A stretch of 64,000 bases of DNA from Bacteroidia bacterium (GCA_030429205.1 JAUICZ010000001.1:1106806-1170805), one strand, 5' to 3'; shown: positions 9,007 to 18,776, counted from the first letter of the stretch. Translations and numbers: made by a program. The notes: generated by a model from the sequence alone, not told the origin.

Positions 9007-9044
9007 AAAGAGAGCCTACTCGTTATAACGAGTAGGCTCTCTTT
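9007..9044. terminator. Perfect 38-bp palindrome, probable bidirectional terminator
   Basis: The 19-base arms, beginning AAAGAGAGCCTACTCG on the left, are fully complementary with no spacer. A-run and T-run flanks make it usable as a terminator on either strand. It follows the stop of the small gene by 16 bases. Confidence 0.75.
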
Positions 9045-9249
9045 ATGACTTATGACGATTTTTTATTCCTTCAAATGTTAGAACTTAAGAAGGTGTGTAT
9101 TCATCCTAATAACATTTAATTATTACTGTCCAAAATGGATTAGTACATAAATTCCTTAACTTTAATATGTCTAAACACCATCACTGATATCCACCATGTA
9201 TGTCGAATATCAGTTTAGTTTCTTGTTAGTTAAAGACTAAACAGCGAAT

Positions 9250-10824
9250 ATGAATAGATATATCATTACTTGTATTGCCCTATTGTTTTTCAACTTAACT
9301 AATGCACAGGTGCCAGAACCAACCATTTTGACTCTTGGAAGCTTAAATGGTGATATTCTTGAAAGCTTATATCCGCATAGAGTGAGTACATATGATGGAG
9401 GCTTTATTATTGCTGTAAGTAGTAATTCAAAAAATGGAAATATTACTAATGTCTGTTCAAATTATAGTAGACGGAATATCTTTCTAAAATATAACTCAGA
9501 TGGCTCAATACTTGAATGGAGTAAATGTATTGAGAATAACTTGGATACTATATATAATTATGTCTTTCCCCAAAAGAATGGTGATTATATATATGCAGGG
9601 TTTACCAACAACTCCGCCGTGCCTGATCCAAGGTCAGTTGTAATGTTTAGGGAGAGTAGTTCCGGGAGTAAAATTTGGGGCCCAAAATCTTACGGCGGTA
9701 GTGGCAGTGAGATTTTGAGGCATGTAATTCAAACCAAAGATGATGGTTTTTTGCTTCTCTCTTCAACAAACTCAGCAGATGGTGACGTCGGTAAACATTT
9801 CGGAGGTCAATTTAATAATGATACTTGGGCTTTGAAATTAGATAGTAATGGTAATGTACTTTGGAGTAGCGTGTTTGGTGGTACCGACGAGGAACAACCG
9901 GCAAAGGTTATAGAGCGACAAAATGGGAAGGGCTATTATTTGGTGTCATACACACTGTCCTCTGACAGTGATTGCATTAATAACCATGGGAGTGTGGATT
10001 TACTTGTTGTAAACATTGATACTGCGGGTAATAAAAAATGGAGTAAATGTTATGGTGGAAGCGATAATGATGGTGAATTGGGGCTATGTGCAATATTGAC
10101 CTCTAGTAATGACTTGCTAGTTGCTGTGCATACCTCATCGTCCGATGGTGATATAACAGCTACATCGGGATATTCAGGTGTTTGGTTGGCAACTATTGAC
10201 TCTTTTGGTTCGATACTTTCTCAAAATACATACGGAACAGGAACTACAGGGATATATCCATACGATTTGTGTCAGGCAAATGATAATAGCATATGGATAG
10301 TTGGAGGCTCTTTTTATAAGGGACAATATGTCAACGATGAGTTTGGAAAAAGAGATGCATTTATTATGCATCTGAATTCGGATGGTAGTTTTCTGAATTC
10401 AAAAGTAATAGGAAGTATTAAAAATGATGAAGGACGTATAATTCACGCTTTGTCGGATAATACAGTTTTTGTTGCTGGTGTATTCGAAGAGGAAATCAAA
10501 GGAAATTTACCGATTGATTGGCTTGCTGGAGATGATCTTTTTGTCACCAAGCTTGCTCCATGGCCTGTATATATTTATACGAATAACCAAAACGAAAGCA
10601 TAAAAATATATCCTAATCCGGCAACTAATGAATTATTTGTTGAACTGAAGGATATATCAAAACATTCAAAATTTCAGTTACTGGATGTTACTGGACGAAT
10701 TGTATATGAAAGCAAAGTAAAAAAGAAACTGAAAATAGATGTCACTTTATTTCAACGAGGGACATATATTCTAAAGATAAAATCAGATGTAAATACTACA
10801 ACATCAAAGATAGAACTTCTGTAA
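9250..10824 (+). CDS. Secreted repeat protein with T9SS sorting domain
   Basis: The 524-residue protein has a signal peptide (about residues 1-19, ending TNAQ), then roughly 400 residues of repeating blade-like units with motifs such as LDSNGNVLWSSVFGG and IDTAGNKKWSKCYGG. These are typical of bacterial beta-propeller-like surface proteins. Residues about 450-524 are a T9SS type A sorting tail (IYPNPATNELFV, then GRIVYES and GTYILKI). It should be exported and attached to or released from the cell surface. It is followed after 16 bases by another T9SS protein, so the two are probably one operon. No enzymatic motif is seen. Confidence 0.8.
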   Translation: MNRYIITCIALLFFNLTNAQVPEPTILTLGSLNGDILESLYPHRVSTYDGGFIIAVSSNSKNGNITNVCSNYSRRNIFLKYNSDGSILEWSKCIENNLDTIYNYVFPQKNGDYIYAGFTNNSAVPDPRSVVMFRESSSGSKIWGPKSYGGSGSEILRHVIQTKDDGFLLLSSTNSADGDVGKHFGGQFNNDTWALKLDSNGNVLWSSVFGGTDEEQPAKVIERQNGKGYYLVSYTLSSDSDCINNHGSVDLLVVNIDTAGNKKWSKCYGGSDNDGELGLCAILTSSNDLLVAVHTSSSDGDITATSGYSGVWLATIDSFGSILSQNTYGTGTTGIYPYDLCQANDNSIWIVGGSFYKGQYVNDEFGKRDAFIMHLNSDGSFLNSKVIGSIKNDEGRIIHALSDNTVFVAGVFEEEIKGNLPIDWLAGDDLFVTKLAPWPVYIYTNNQNESIKIYPNPATNELFVELKDISKHSKFQLLDVTGRIVYESKVKKKLKIDVTLFQRGTYILKIKSDVNTTTSKIELL

Positions 10825-10840
10825 CCATAAAAATATTACT

Positions 10841-13800
10841 ATGAGAATATTACTCCTATTTGTGCTTTGTTTAATAAGTACAAAAGCCTTCTCTCAAGGT
10901 GAAGCAATGATTATTAAGGATACAACAGTCAGTTTTGATTCTGCTACGAGCTATGCTTATTCGAAACTAGAAGTTGTATTGCCAGATCAGTACTCGGAAG
11001 CAGGTGTGTTGACTGAGTTTAACAAATGGAAGCGTTTTTATGAAGGAAGAATTGCATTAAATGCGCCGCATGGAAGTAGCATGTTTAATGCATTAAATGA
11101 TGCTACTCATTATTTTCTAACAAACCAAGAGGATTATTGCCCCAGTCAAGGATATACAGGAAATTGGGAGTGCATAGGGCCTTTTAATGATTATTATAGT
11201 CCTAGTGTTACTGAATATCAAGGAAGAATTGATGCAGTATGGGTACATCCCGATACTATGGGTATAATGCTTGCAGGAGCTCAAACAGGTGGACTCTGGA
11301 AAACAACAGATACCGGACATACTTGGCAAAACATAACAGATCCTACTTCTGGAACTGCAGTTATACCTGGTACAATGGGAGCACCGTTAATTGCTGTTGA
11401 CCCACTAAATTTTGATACGATATACATAGCAGCTCAGATTGATATTACAACAACATTGAGGACATCGGGCTCATATGAGAAGGGGGGGTACTCTTTAGGG
11501 TTGGCCTATACTCCAGATGGGGGGAGTACATGGATTCTTGATCCTACTTTTAATTCGTTAAATAATTTAGCATCATCATATGGCAGTTCCCTGGATAAAT
11601 ACCACGTAATCAAAGTAGCCTATATGCCAGGCACTGATAAATTATTCGCACTCACGAATAAGAAGCTATTATATAAGCCAAATTCATCAAGTAATTGGCA
11701 AGATATTACACCAAGTGGATTGCCTGCAGGATACAGGATAAACGACTTTGAATTTACGAATTCAAGTACTGGTAAATTAGTATTCTGCTCAAGTACCAAA
11801 AGCAATGTTTTTTATTTAGGGACATACGATTTAAATCTAACTACGCCGGCTTGGTCTGCTCTAGTTTCATTAAGTGTGCCTACTCCATACAGGCAAACTG
11901 ATGATCATGCCGTTGTAGATATGTCAATTGATGGAAATGATATTGCATATTTGAATTTGAATGCAGACACGATGAATACCTCTACAAATACATCTGTAGG
12001 GCAAAGGCAACTACTTATTAAAACTCCTATAAACTCTGCGAGTATTACTATAAAGAATAGAAATTTTGTCTGCCCATTAATCCATGGCGATGGTAAGGAT
12101 AAACCACTTGAACATATACAAGTATCTACCGCTAACTCTGATATTATTTATGCATCAAATCATGATGCATACCATAACTTCTTTAAATCAACTGATGAAG
12201 GAGAAACAATTTCAAGTATTCAGGGAAATACCCATGCAGACGGTCGTTGTTTTACTTTGTATTCAGCAACAACCTCAACTAACGGTATTGATGATATTCT
12301 TGTAGGAGGGAGTGATGGAGGTATAGTTATGAAACGTTCAGGGGAAACTTCCTTCGAAAGTATAACCGGATCAGGGTTAGCAATTACTCAGTTTTTTGGA
12401 ATGGCTAATACCGAAGCAGATGAAGATATAATGACAGCTGGTGCGCAGGACAATGGTGGTTTTTCCTACATAAAAGGTAGAACAAACAAATGGCAAAGAG
12501 AGAGTGGTGGAGATAATTATCTCACCAAATTCGCAAATAATGGAGCCTTGCAAGCCTATATGGAAGGGAACCCAACGAGCTCACTATATCATTATACATT
12601 CAATTTGACAAATAACACTGTAAGTACACCTTCATTTGCCTCCCCAACAGATTTTGGCAATACCTCTTGTGCATATTGTGAACAAAATACACATCGAAGA
12701 GAGTTGTATTTCGATATGAGTAACATTGCATATGTTGCGTATCGAGAAAATTGGAAAAAACCGTTAAGTAGTGGGAGTTGGAGTGAAACCTTTACGGAGG
12801 CACCAAGGAAAGATATCCGCGCTGGTGCTTTTATATTCAAAGAGCCTAATAAGGATACTGTTTATATCTCATATCGAAAACATGCAGATGCGGATCCTTC
12901 AACTGCAGGTGAAGGGCGGTTATTTTTTAGTAATGATGCCCAAGCAATAACTTCACCGTCTCAATGGGATAATATCACACATTCACTTGTTCAATATCAC
13001 AGAATAAACGATATCGTTACCGAACCGGGGAACATGAGTCGAATTTGGACAGCGCATGGTGATATAGATTTCAATATGATTAATGTTGGACCTAGTTCAA
13101 TGCTTGCAAGGGTTATGTATTCTGATGATTACGGGAATACATGGGATTATACAAATTATTCAAAAGGTCTCCCTGCGGTACCTATTAACTGTATTGTTTA
13201 TCAAGAAGGAACAGATGACAGACTTTTTTGCGGTACTGATGTTGGTGTTTTTGTTTGGAACAAAGATGATGCTCAATGGTATTGTTTTAACAACGGTATG
13301 CCTCCGTGTATTGTTACAAAACTTGAGTTTAACTACTGTGCAGGCAAGTTGAGAGCCTCCACATATGGCAGAGGGGTCTGGGAAACTCCATTATACTCAA
13401 GCTCTAACCTGCATGTAATTCCCCGACCAACAAAAGTGGTTTCCACAAACACAACATGGTCATCCAGTCAATATCTATTAAGCAGTGTAAAAGTTGAATC
13501 TGGTGCTACATTAACAATTTCGGGTTCGAGTACCACGGTGTATATGCCTAAAAATGGAGAAATACTAGTTAAACCTGGTGGTAAACTCGTTGTTAATGGA
13601 GCGACAATCACCAATGGCTGCGAGGATTGTATGTGGAATGGAATTAGAGCAGAGGGCGATCCTTCGGAATCTCAGATATCAACCAAACAAGCTGTAGTTG
13701 AGCTTGTTGATGCAACTATTGAACATGCAAAAATTGCATTAGCAAACCATAGTTCGGAAGGAATACCAAGTTTAACTACGGGTGGAATAATAGAAGCTAT

Positions 13801-16102
13801 AAATACACATTTTCTAAATAATGCTAAATCAGTATCAATTGAACATTACACGTATAAAACTGCCTGGTCAGTATTGTTGAAAAATTATCAGGCAAGTTTT
13901 CTAGAATGTACCTTCGAAATAAATGATGATTTTAAGGGTGGTACGGTAAATCCATTTAGCTCTCATGTAGTAATGCAGGATGTTAATGGCCCTGCATTTA
14001 GGGGGTGCGAATTCTATAATAGAAACACTGGTAGTCTGTATAAAGGAATAGGAGAAGGAATAAGAGCCTTATTCTCTGGTTTTACAGTGAAAGCATACTG
14101 TGATCCGTCTACATCACCATGTACCAGTGTTAGAAGTAAATTCACTGGTTTCTCAAACGGTATCTATATCGGCAAAGTTAGAACTGATCTATATGCTTAT
14201 ATAATTGATAGAGCTGATTTTGATTCATGTGGGGTAGGGATTAAATTGGATGGTCCATCTGTAGGAGTATCTAGCAGAAATCATTTTAATATAGGTACAG
14301 GTAAAGTAGTCAATTTAGAAATAACAACCGATTGCCATAAGAATATAGGTATTTGGGGAGAGTGGTCGTACAAACCTACAATTGAGGATAATGAATTTGA
14401 AGGTGTGACATTTGTTGGTCAGCATGCTGATCATGAGAATATAGGAGTATTAATGGATAATAGCGGGGAAGAAATACTGCTTATCTACAAGAATGATTTC
14501 CACGACCTTGATTATGCAGCGGTTGCTAGAGGAAAGAACTCTGAAAACTATTGGCAACCTATTAAGGGTATAAAATATGAATGTAATATCTTCGAAGACA
14601 ATGATTACGATATTGTAGTCAGAGAGAAGGGTACAGCTACAGGAACTAATATTCAGAATGTTGCTTATAGCCAAGGTTCTGCATTACGGTCAGCAGGGAA
14701 TGTGTTCGTGAATACCACTTCTGATAACCATTTTGTCAATACCGTTTCTTTCTGGCCTTACAATGTTTATTACCATTCTAGTGGAACTACTGAGCCTAAC
14801 GTTCACCCTACATACTCTGGTCTCAGCCCTATTTTTACTGGAAATGCACATATTTGTAATACACGTTACCCCACTGGCACAACAACAGGAAACAGAGATT
14901 TGCCATTAAGTTCAGGTGACTTGGGCACAGCAAAAGCATCATTTACTGCCAATAATAATGACTTAAAAGACAAGATGAATGATTATATAAGCTTGTTAGA
15001 TGGTGGTGATACAGACGGTCTGGTTGATGATATAAATAATGCAACAGATGCTGACACACCAACTCTAAAAACAACGCTTTTGAATAACTCTCCTTATCTG
15101 ACCAAGACAGCACTCTATACACTTGCAGATGTAGACATCTTATCGCATACAGGTTTGATTGAAATTTTAGAAGAGAACCCGGAAGTGTTAAGGGACCTGG
15201 ATTTCTTGTATAAACTTGAGAATGAAATTTCAAACCCTTTATCAAGTACTCAAATAGATGATCTTAAAACGGTAGCTGAAACACCTAGTGAACGATCAGA
15301 TAAAGAAGCTGAAATTGCCTATTACCAGACAATGGTTGCTGATTTAGGAAATTTGGTTGTTTCTCACTATTTGTTGGATACATCAGGTACCGATATTGAT
15401 AGTATACCTGTTTGGTTGGATTCAATTGGTACACTCCAGGCTGCTTATCTGAAGATTGCCCACTATACAGGAATTGGTGATTATACGACAGCGGGTTCTA
15501 TATTGAGTAATATTCCTACCGATTTTTCTTTAACGACCGAGCAAAGTAATCAATACAGTCTGTTTTCTAATTTATGGGCGATTATAGATGATGTATACAG
15601 CGATGATAGAACGATTAGTGAACTTACTACACAAGAAGTATCAGATATCGAAGATATTTATGATGATGCAGAAGCAGACGGCAAGCAGATACAAGTGGAA
15701 ATAGATATTATATGGAACCAGGACGAACCTGTTATGAAACAGCCTTGTGATTTCGATACTGTACCAAAGGAGGGCGGGAAACATGGCCGAGGGAATTCAT
15801 CACAGAGTGGTGATAAGAATATTGGTGAATTATCTTCTGTTAGCCGAAACAACACAATTAAGGTATATCCCAACCCAGCCAGAGATTATGTCATCTTTGA
15901 CTTTAAGCTAAGTCAAAATGTGTCTGATGCTACATTAAATGTTACAAGCCCTTCTGGTCGTTTGGTATATAATAAACTTGTCCAATCAAATAATCAGAGT
16001 GTTGAATGGGATACGCATTCTGTACCATCGGGCATATACATTTATGAACTTAAAGATGGTAATCAAACATTAGATATTGGAAAAGTAGTAATTGCCAAAT
16101 AA
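10841..16102 (+). CDS. Giant surface protein: BNR/sortilin-like propeller, beta-helix, T9SS tail
   Basis: The 1753-residue protein begins with a signal peptide (MRILLLFVLCLISTKAFSQ). Residues about 90-860 carry BNR/sialidase-type blades (GGLWKTTDTGHTWQN, YSDDYGNTWDY, STYGRGVWETPL), as in VPS10/sortilin and exo-sialidase-like propellers. Residues about 870-1350 are rich in right-handed beta-helix features, with single-turn repeats of Asn, Gly and aromatic residues. The end (about 1670-1753, VYPNPARDYVIFDF to GIYIYELKDG) is a T9SS sorting tail. Catalytic sialidase residues are not evident, so binding or adhesion is more likely than glycosidase activity. It forms an operon with the upstream gene. 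Confidence 0.8.
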   Translation: MRILLLFVLCLISTKAFSQGEAMIIKDTTVSFDSATSYAYSKLEVVLPDQYSEAGVLTEFNKWKRFYEGRIALNAPHGSSMFNALNDATHYFLTNQEDYCPSQGYTGNWECIGPFNDYYSPSVTEYQGRIDAVWVHPDTMGIMLAGAQTGGLWKTTDTGHTWQNITDPTSGTAVIPGTMGAPLIAVDPLNFDTIYIAAQIDITTTLRTSGSYEKGGYSLGLAYTPDGGSTWILDPTFNSLNNLASSYGSSLDKYHVIKVAYMPGTDKLFALTNKKLLYKPNSSSNWQDITPSGLPAGYRINDFEFTNSSTGKLVFCSSTKSNVFYLGTYDLNLTTPAWSALVSLSVPTPYRQTDDHAVVDMSIDGNDIAYLNLNADTMNTSTNTSVGQRQLLIKTPINSASITIKNRNFVCPLIHGDGKDKPLEHIQVSTANSDIIYASNHDAYHNFFKSTDEGETISSIQGNTHADGRCFTLYSATTSTNGIDDILVGGSDGGIVMKRSGETSFESITGSGLAITQFFGMANTEADEDIMTAGAQDNGGFSYIKGRTNKWQRESGGDNYLTKFANNGALQAYMEGNPTSSLYHYTFNLTNNTVSTPSFASPTDFGNTSCAYCEQNTHRRELYFDMSNIAYVAYRENWKKPLSSGSWSETFTEAPRKDIRAGAFIFKEPNKDTVYISYRKHADADPSTAGEGRLFFSNDAQAITSPSQWDNITHSLVQYHRINDIVTEPGNMSRIWTAHGDIDFNMINVGPSSMLARVMYSDDYGNTWDYTNYSKGLPAVPINCIVYQEGTDDRLFCGTDVGVFVWNKDDAQWYCFNNGMPPCIVTKLEFNYCAGKLRASTYGRGVWETPLYSSSNLHVIPRPTKVVSTNTTWSSSQYLLSSVKVESGATLTISGSSTTVYMPKNGEILVKPGGKLVVNGATITNGCEDCMWNGIRAEGDPSESQISTKQAVVELVDATIEHAKIALANHSSEGIPSLTTGGIIEAINTHFLNNAKSVSIEHYTYKTAWSVLLKNYQASFLECTFEINDDFKGGTVNPFSSHVVMQDVNGPAFRGCEFYNRNTGSLYKGIGEGIRALFSGFTVKAYCDPSTSPCTSVRSKFTGFSNGIYIGKVRTDLYAYIIDRADFDSCGVGIKLDGPSVGVSSRNHFNIGTGKVVNLEITTDCHKNIGIWGEWSYKPTIEDNEFEGVTFVGQHADHENIGVLMDNSGEEILLIYKNDFHDLDYAAVARGKNSENYWQPIKGIKYECNIFEDNDYDIVVREKGTATGTNIQNVAYSQGSALRSAGNVFVNTTSDNHFVNTVSFWPYNVYYHSSGTTEPNVHPTYSGLSPIFTGNAHICNTRYPTGTTTGNRDLPLSSGDLGTAKASFTANNNDLKDKMNDYISLLDGGDTDGLVDDINNATDADTPTLKTTLLNNSPYLTKTALYTLADVDILSHTGLIEILEENPEVLRDLDFLYKLENEISNPLSSTQIDDLKTVAETPSERSDKEAEIAYYQTMVADLGNLVVSHYLLDTSGTDIDSIPVWLDSIGTLQAAYLKIAHYTGIGDYTTAGSILSNIPTDFSLTTEQSNQYSLFSNLWAIIDDVYSDDRTISELTTQEVSDIEDIYDDAEADGKQIQVEIDIIWNQDEPVMKQPCDFDTVPKEGGKHGRGNSSQSGDKNIGELSSVSRNNTIKVYPNPARDYVIFDFKLSQNVSDATLNVTSPSGRLVYNKLVQSNNQSVEWDTHSVPSGIYIYELKDGNQTLDIGKVVIAK

Positions 16103-16122
16103 CATTATCATTTAATAGATGT

Positions 16123-16150
16123 AAAGCCCTGCATATGTGGGGCTTTTTTT
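16123..16150 (+). terminator. Rho-independent terminator of the T9SS gene pair
   Basis: A hairpin with arms AAAGCCC and GGGCTTT and a T-run lies 20 bases after the stop of the giant gene. Confidence 0.75.
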
Positions 16151-16202
16151 ATGTATCTAATAAACACCATAGGAAAATATTCCTTGACAGCAGGTATTAT
16201 TT

Positions 16203-16221
16203 AGGATAGAAGCTCTATCCT
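16203..16221. promoter_or_regulatory. Inverted repeat upstream of first ssb
   Basis: A perfect 8-bp inverted repeat AGGATAGA-AGC-TCTATCCT sits 39 bases before the ssb start. It has operator-like size, and no T-run follows, so a terminator is unlikely. Confidence 0.4.
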
Positions 16222-16259
16222 GCAAACACCCCCAATGTATCTAATGAAAGGAATACTCC

Positions 16260-16628
16260 ATGAGTACCAATAACCATGTGGCTTTAAAAGGCCGCTTGGG
16301 TGCAGACCCTAAACTTGTTCAACTCGAAGGCAAGTGCTTTGCCTCTTTTTCAATTGCCACACAGGACCGTTATCAGGACAAGGATCAAAATTTCAAAACC
16401 CTTGATACCGTATGGCACCGTTGCCTTGTGTTTAATGCGAGCCTTGTTGGTATTGCTGAGAAGCTGAAAAAAGGTGCTTTGATCAAAGTCACCGGAACAT
16501 TGAGCTATCGTTCTTTTGAAGCTCTGCTTGCGGATAATAAAACAATCAAAAAGCAGGAAACCTCGGTCATTGCGCACCATATTGAGCCTTTGCCTTCATC
16601 TTCCGCTGCTTCACAAACTCCCTCTTAA
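16260..16628 (+). CDS. ssb: Single-stranded DNA-binding protein (mobile-element type), copy 1
   Basis: This 122-residue OB-fold protein opens NHVALKGRLGADPKLV and has the SSB-like stretch FASFSIATQDRY, then VWHRCLVFNASL. It lacks the long acidic C-terminal tail of housekeeping SSB. A purine-rich Shine-Dalgarno-like AAAGGA lies upstream, unlike most genes in the window and consistent with foreign DNA. A second ssb follows 240 bases later and an ardC fragment after that, an arrangement of conjugative elements. The two SSBs are clear homologues but differ substantially. Confidence 0.85.
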   Translation: MSTNNHVALKGRLGADPKLVQLEGKCFASFSIATQDRYQDKDQNFKTLDTVWHRCLVFNASLVGIAEKLKKGALIKVTGTLSYRSFEALLADNKTIKKQETSVIAHHIEPLPSSSAASQTPS

Positions 16629-16748
16629 CAATAATTGCGTTTGGGTATGGTCTGTTTTCTAGCTCTTTCATCGATTAAGTAAACAATCAAGGGGCCGAAT
16701 TCTGGCCGATACCTCAAGCGCATGTCAATGGCGCAGCCCTGTCGGGTT

Positions 16749-16796
16749 ATCAGCATTGAAATTTTAAACAAGTGAAAATTTCTAATGCCTGCTGAT
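16749..16796. repeat. Long hairpin between the two ssb genes
   Basis: Arms ATCAGCATT-GAAATTTT and AAAATTTC-T-AATGC-CTG-CTGAT enclose a nine-base loop; the inner 8 bp are perfect and the outer part has a small bulge. It lies in a 239-base gene-free stretch that otherwise shows no gene. It could be a transfer or replication structure, or an mRNA processing element. Confidence 0.45.
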
Positions 16797-16867
16797 GACA
16801 TCCCCTTGAAGGCTCGTCCTTTGTTGAATTCGTCATATTTACTTTAACCAATGAAAGGAGCAAAAAC

Positions 16868-17224
16868 ATGGCATACAATAACTCAGTTATATTAACGGGA
16901 AACCTTGGAACCGAAGCACGGATCATAGAACAGGACGGCACAACATTCGTCGCAGTGTCTATGGCCACTGCCGATAGTTATAAAGACGAGGCAGAGCAAT
17001 GGGTTCAAAAGGAAACGATCTGGCACAATATCCTGGCCTTTTCTCCGCATGTTGTGCAACAGCTTAAAGCCATCAAGCAAGGGACCCGCATACAAGTACA
17101 TGGTTCACTGTCTTACAAGGAGTTCCCCTTTGTCCTTGAAGATGGCCGTACTGTGAACAAGAAAGAGGTGAGTATCATTGCTCATAAGGTTGAGTTGAAG
17201 CCTCTGGTTAAAAAGCAGCAATAA
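16868..17224 (+). CDS. ssb: Single-stranded DNA-binding protein (mobile-element type), copy 2
   Basis: The 118-residue OB-fold protein opens NNSVILTGNLGTEARII, followed by FVAVSMATADSY and ETIWHNILAFSPHV. Like copy 1 it is short and lacks the acidic interaction tail. AAAGGAG precedes its ATG. Tandem divergent ssb genes upstream of ardC point to an integrated plasmid or ICE backbone. A terminator with a TTCG loop follows. Confidence 0.85.
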   Translation: MAYNNSVILTGNLGTEARIIEQDGTTFVAVSMATADSYKDEAEQWVQKETIWHNILAFSPHVVQQLKAIKQGTRIQVHGSLSYKEFPFVLEDGRTVNKKEVSIIAHKVELKPLVKKQQ

Positions 17225-17251
17225 GCTTTTTAAAAACACATCTTACTCAAG

Positions 17252-17275
17252 GGCACTCTTCGGAGTGTCTTTTTC
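17252..17275 (+). terminator. Rho-independent terminator with TTCG loop
   Basis: GGCACTC-TTCG-GAGTGTC (one G-T pair) followed by TTTTTC, located 27 bases after the second ssb. Confidence 0.8.
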
Positions 17276-17312
17276 TTTTGGGAAGAAAAGGAAGGGGAGA
17301 CCCCTCACGCCC

Positions 17313-17376
17313 GTCAACCGTATCCCCAACTTCCGCACTATCGTTTGTGCAGGTCGGGTGATGCCCCTCGGTTGAC
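17313..17376. repeat. Spaced inverted repeat in a C-rich leader before ardC
   Basis: GTCAACCG at 17313-17320 and CGGTTGAC at 17369-17376 form a perfect 8-bp inverted repeat with a 48-base spacer, inside a C-rich stretch (about 17296-17398) unlike its surroundings. It could be a transfer origin or a structured leader; nothing decides between them. Confidence 0.35.
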
Positions 17377-17490
17377 CGACGTACACCCCCCTTTTTTTGT
17401 GGTCAGCAAGGATTTATGGCGCACCCCACCAGCGCTGAAGCACTGGTGAGCTACGACCACAAACCCAAACACTATTTTAAGGAGGAAACA

Positions 17491-17964
17491 TTGTCCAAAT
17501 CCACCAACAAAAAAGAAGAGTTTTATCAAACCATCACCAATGCAATCATAGAACTATTGGAAAAAGTCAGTTTAGAGGATTATCAACCGCCATTTGCTGC
17601 CCTTGCTGCTCAAGGACTCCCTATAAACCCTTTCACCGAAAACCAATATCAAGGTGTTAATATTCCCTGTCTCTGGTTCTATCAGCAGAAAAAGGGATTT
17701 AACTCCAACCATTGGGCGACATTCAAACAATGGAAAGAAAAAGGGGCTTCCGTTCGCAAGGGTGAAAAAGGAAGCACGATATGTTTTTACAAGACCTTGC
17801 TAATCGATGAAGAAAACGAGCAAGGCGAAGATGTCACCAACAAAATCCCTATGATGAAACTTTACACCGTCTTTAATGCACAGCAGGTAGATGGCTATGA
17901 GCATCAGGAAAACCCGCCACCCAATGAAACAGACCTCGTAAAGCGTATTGGGATTCTAGTTTGA
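17491..17964 (+). pseudogene. ardC: ArdC-type antirestriction gene, 3'-truncated
   Basis: The visible 157 residues are the ArdC N-terminal ssDNA-binding domain: NPFTENQYQGVNIPCLWF, then HWATFKQWKEKGASVRKGEKG and YTVFNAQQVDGYE. The C-terminal zinc-metallopeptidase domain (HExxH region), which normally follows, is missing: after ETDLVKRI the frame runs into five foreign residues and a TGA. I chose the TTG at 17491 because a strong AAGGAGG lies eight bases upstream; an in-frame ATG at 17416 would add 25 residues unlike the family. The breakpoint is near 17945. It is almost certainly nonfunctional as a peptidase. Confidence 0.8.
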
Positions 17965-18776
17965 CTGATTGCATAGCCGTAGATATAGATAGCCTTTTTT
18001 CGTGTAGAAAAGAGAAAGGTGCTGAACTTAAATCTAGATTTAAAAGCGAATACGATGTAAGAAAGCATTTTAATGCCAGTCCTGATTGTGTATTAATAGC
18101 GGTACTGAATGGTCACGATTGGATGTTAGAAAGTTTTTGGGCTTCATCCAGAATGTCAATCTTGAAAAAACTGCGGGTGCTAGGTTTTAGTATTTGCACC
18201 GGGCCTACATTTTCCGTTACTGCATTAACTACAGATAATACAGTGCTACCACACTCTCATAATGTAGCAATGCTTATGAGACACAATAGAGTATTGTCAG
18301 AAATTATAGAAGTTGGCATGTCAGCTGTACCTAACTTGTATTGGGTTGATGGTGATCAATATCAGATTAATAAGTGGACTAGCTGGTTGATTGATAATAA
18401 AGGGGTGAATTATATATCTAGAGATTTTACTTCAACAAGAAACTGGAAGGTTGTTGAAAGAAAAGTTATTGAGTTGTTGGAAATATTAGCTCCCACTAAC
18501 CGTACTTTCCACATATTGATTGTTGGTGCTGGTAATGCCAACGCGGGAAAAATTGCAAAAATGATCTCTGTAGCTGGCCATAAGGTCTCGTTTATAACAT
18601 CATCTCCAATAATGAAAACTATTTATGGCTCAGGCTATTATATTACTGGTGATAAGGTTCTAAAAGATAAACCAATAGATAAGTCTGTAATGTCAAAAAG
18701 AGAGTTGTTGAAATATAATATTTCATTATTTGAAGAACACTTACAAGCGAGCCTCAAATCTGAAAACGCTGTATAA
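17961..18776 (+). CDS. Hypothetical protein fused at a recombination junction, start lost
   Basis: A frame of about 271 residues begins at TTG 17961, but it is open upstream to 17928 without an ATG, so the original start was probably lost when this DNA joined the ardC gene. The body reads like an alpha/beta barrel protein (GFSICTGPTFSV, PNLYWVDGDQ, VNYISRDFTSTR, FHILIVGAGNAN). It weakly recalls DUF4417-type proteins, but I cannot assign it. Its base composition is clearly more AT-rich than the ssb/ardC stretch. It may be an inactive remnant. Confidence 0.5.
   Translation: MTDCIAVDIDSLFSCRKEKGAELKSRFKSEYDVRKHFNASPDCVLIAVLNGHDWMLESFWASSRMSILKKLRVLGFSICTGPTFSVTALTTDNTVLPHSHNVAMLMRHNRVLSEIIEVGMSAVPNLYWVDGDQYQINKWTSWLIDNKGVNYISRDFTSTRNWKVVERKVIELLEILAPTNRTFHILIVGAGNANAGKIAKMISVAGHKVSFITSSPIMKTIYGSGYYITGDKVLKDKPIDKSVMSKRELLKYNISLFEEHLQASLKSENAV

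Noticed and set aside
10841-16102. An active sialidase
   Set aside because: BNR-type blades are present but the catalytic arginine triad and Tyr/Glu pair could not be identified; repeats alone do not prove the enzyme.
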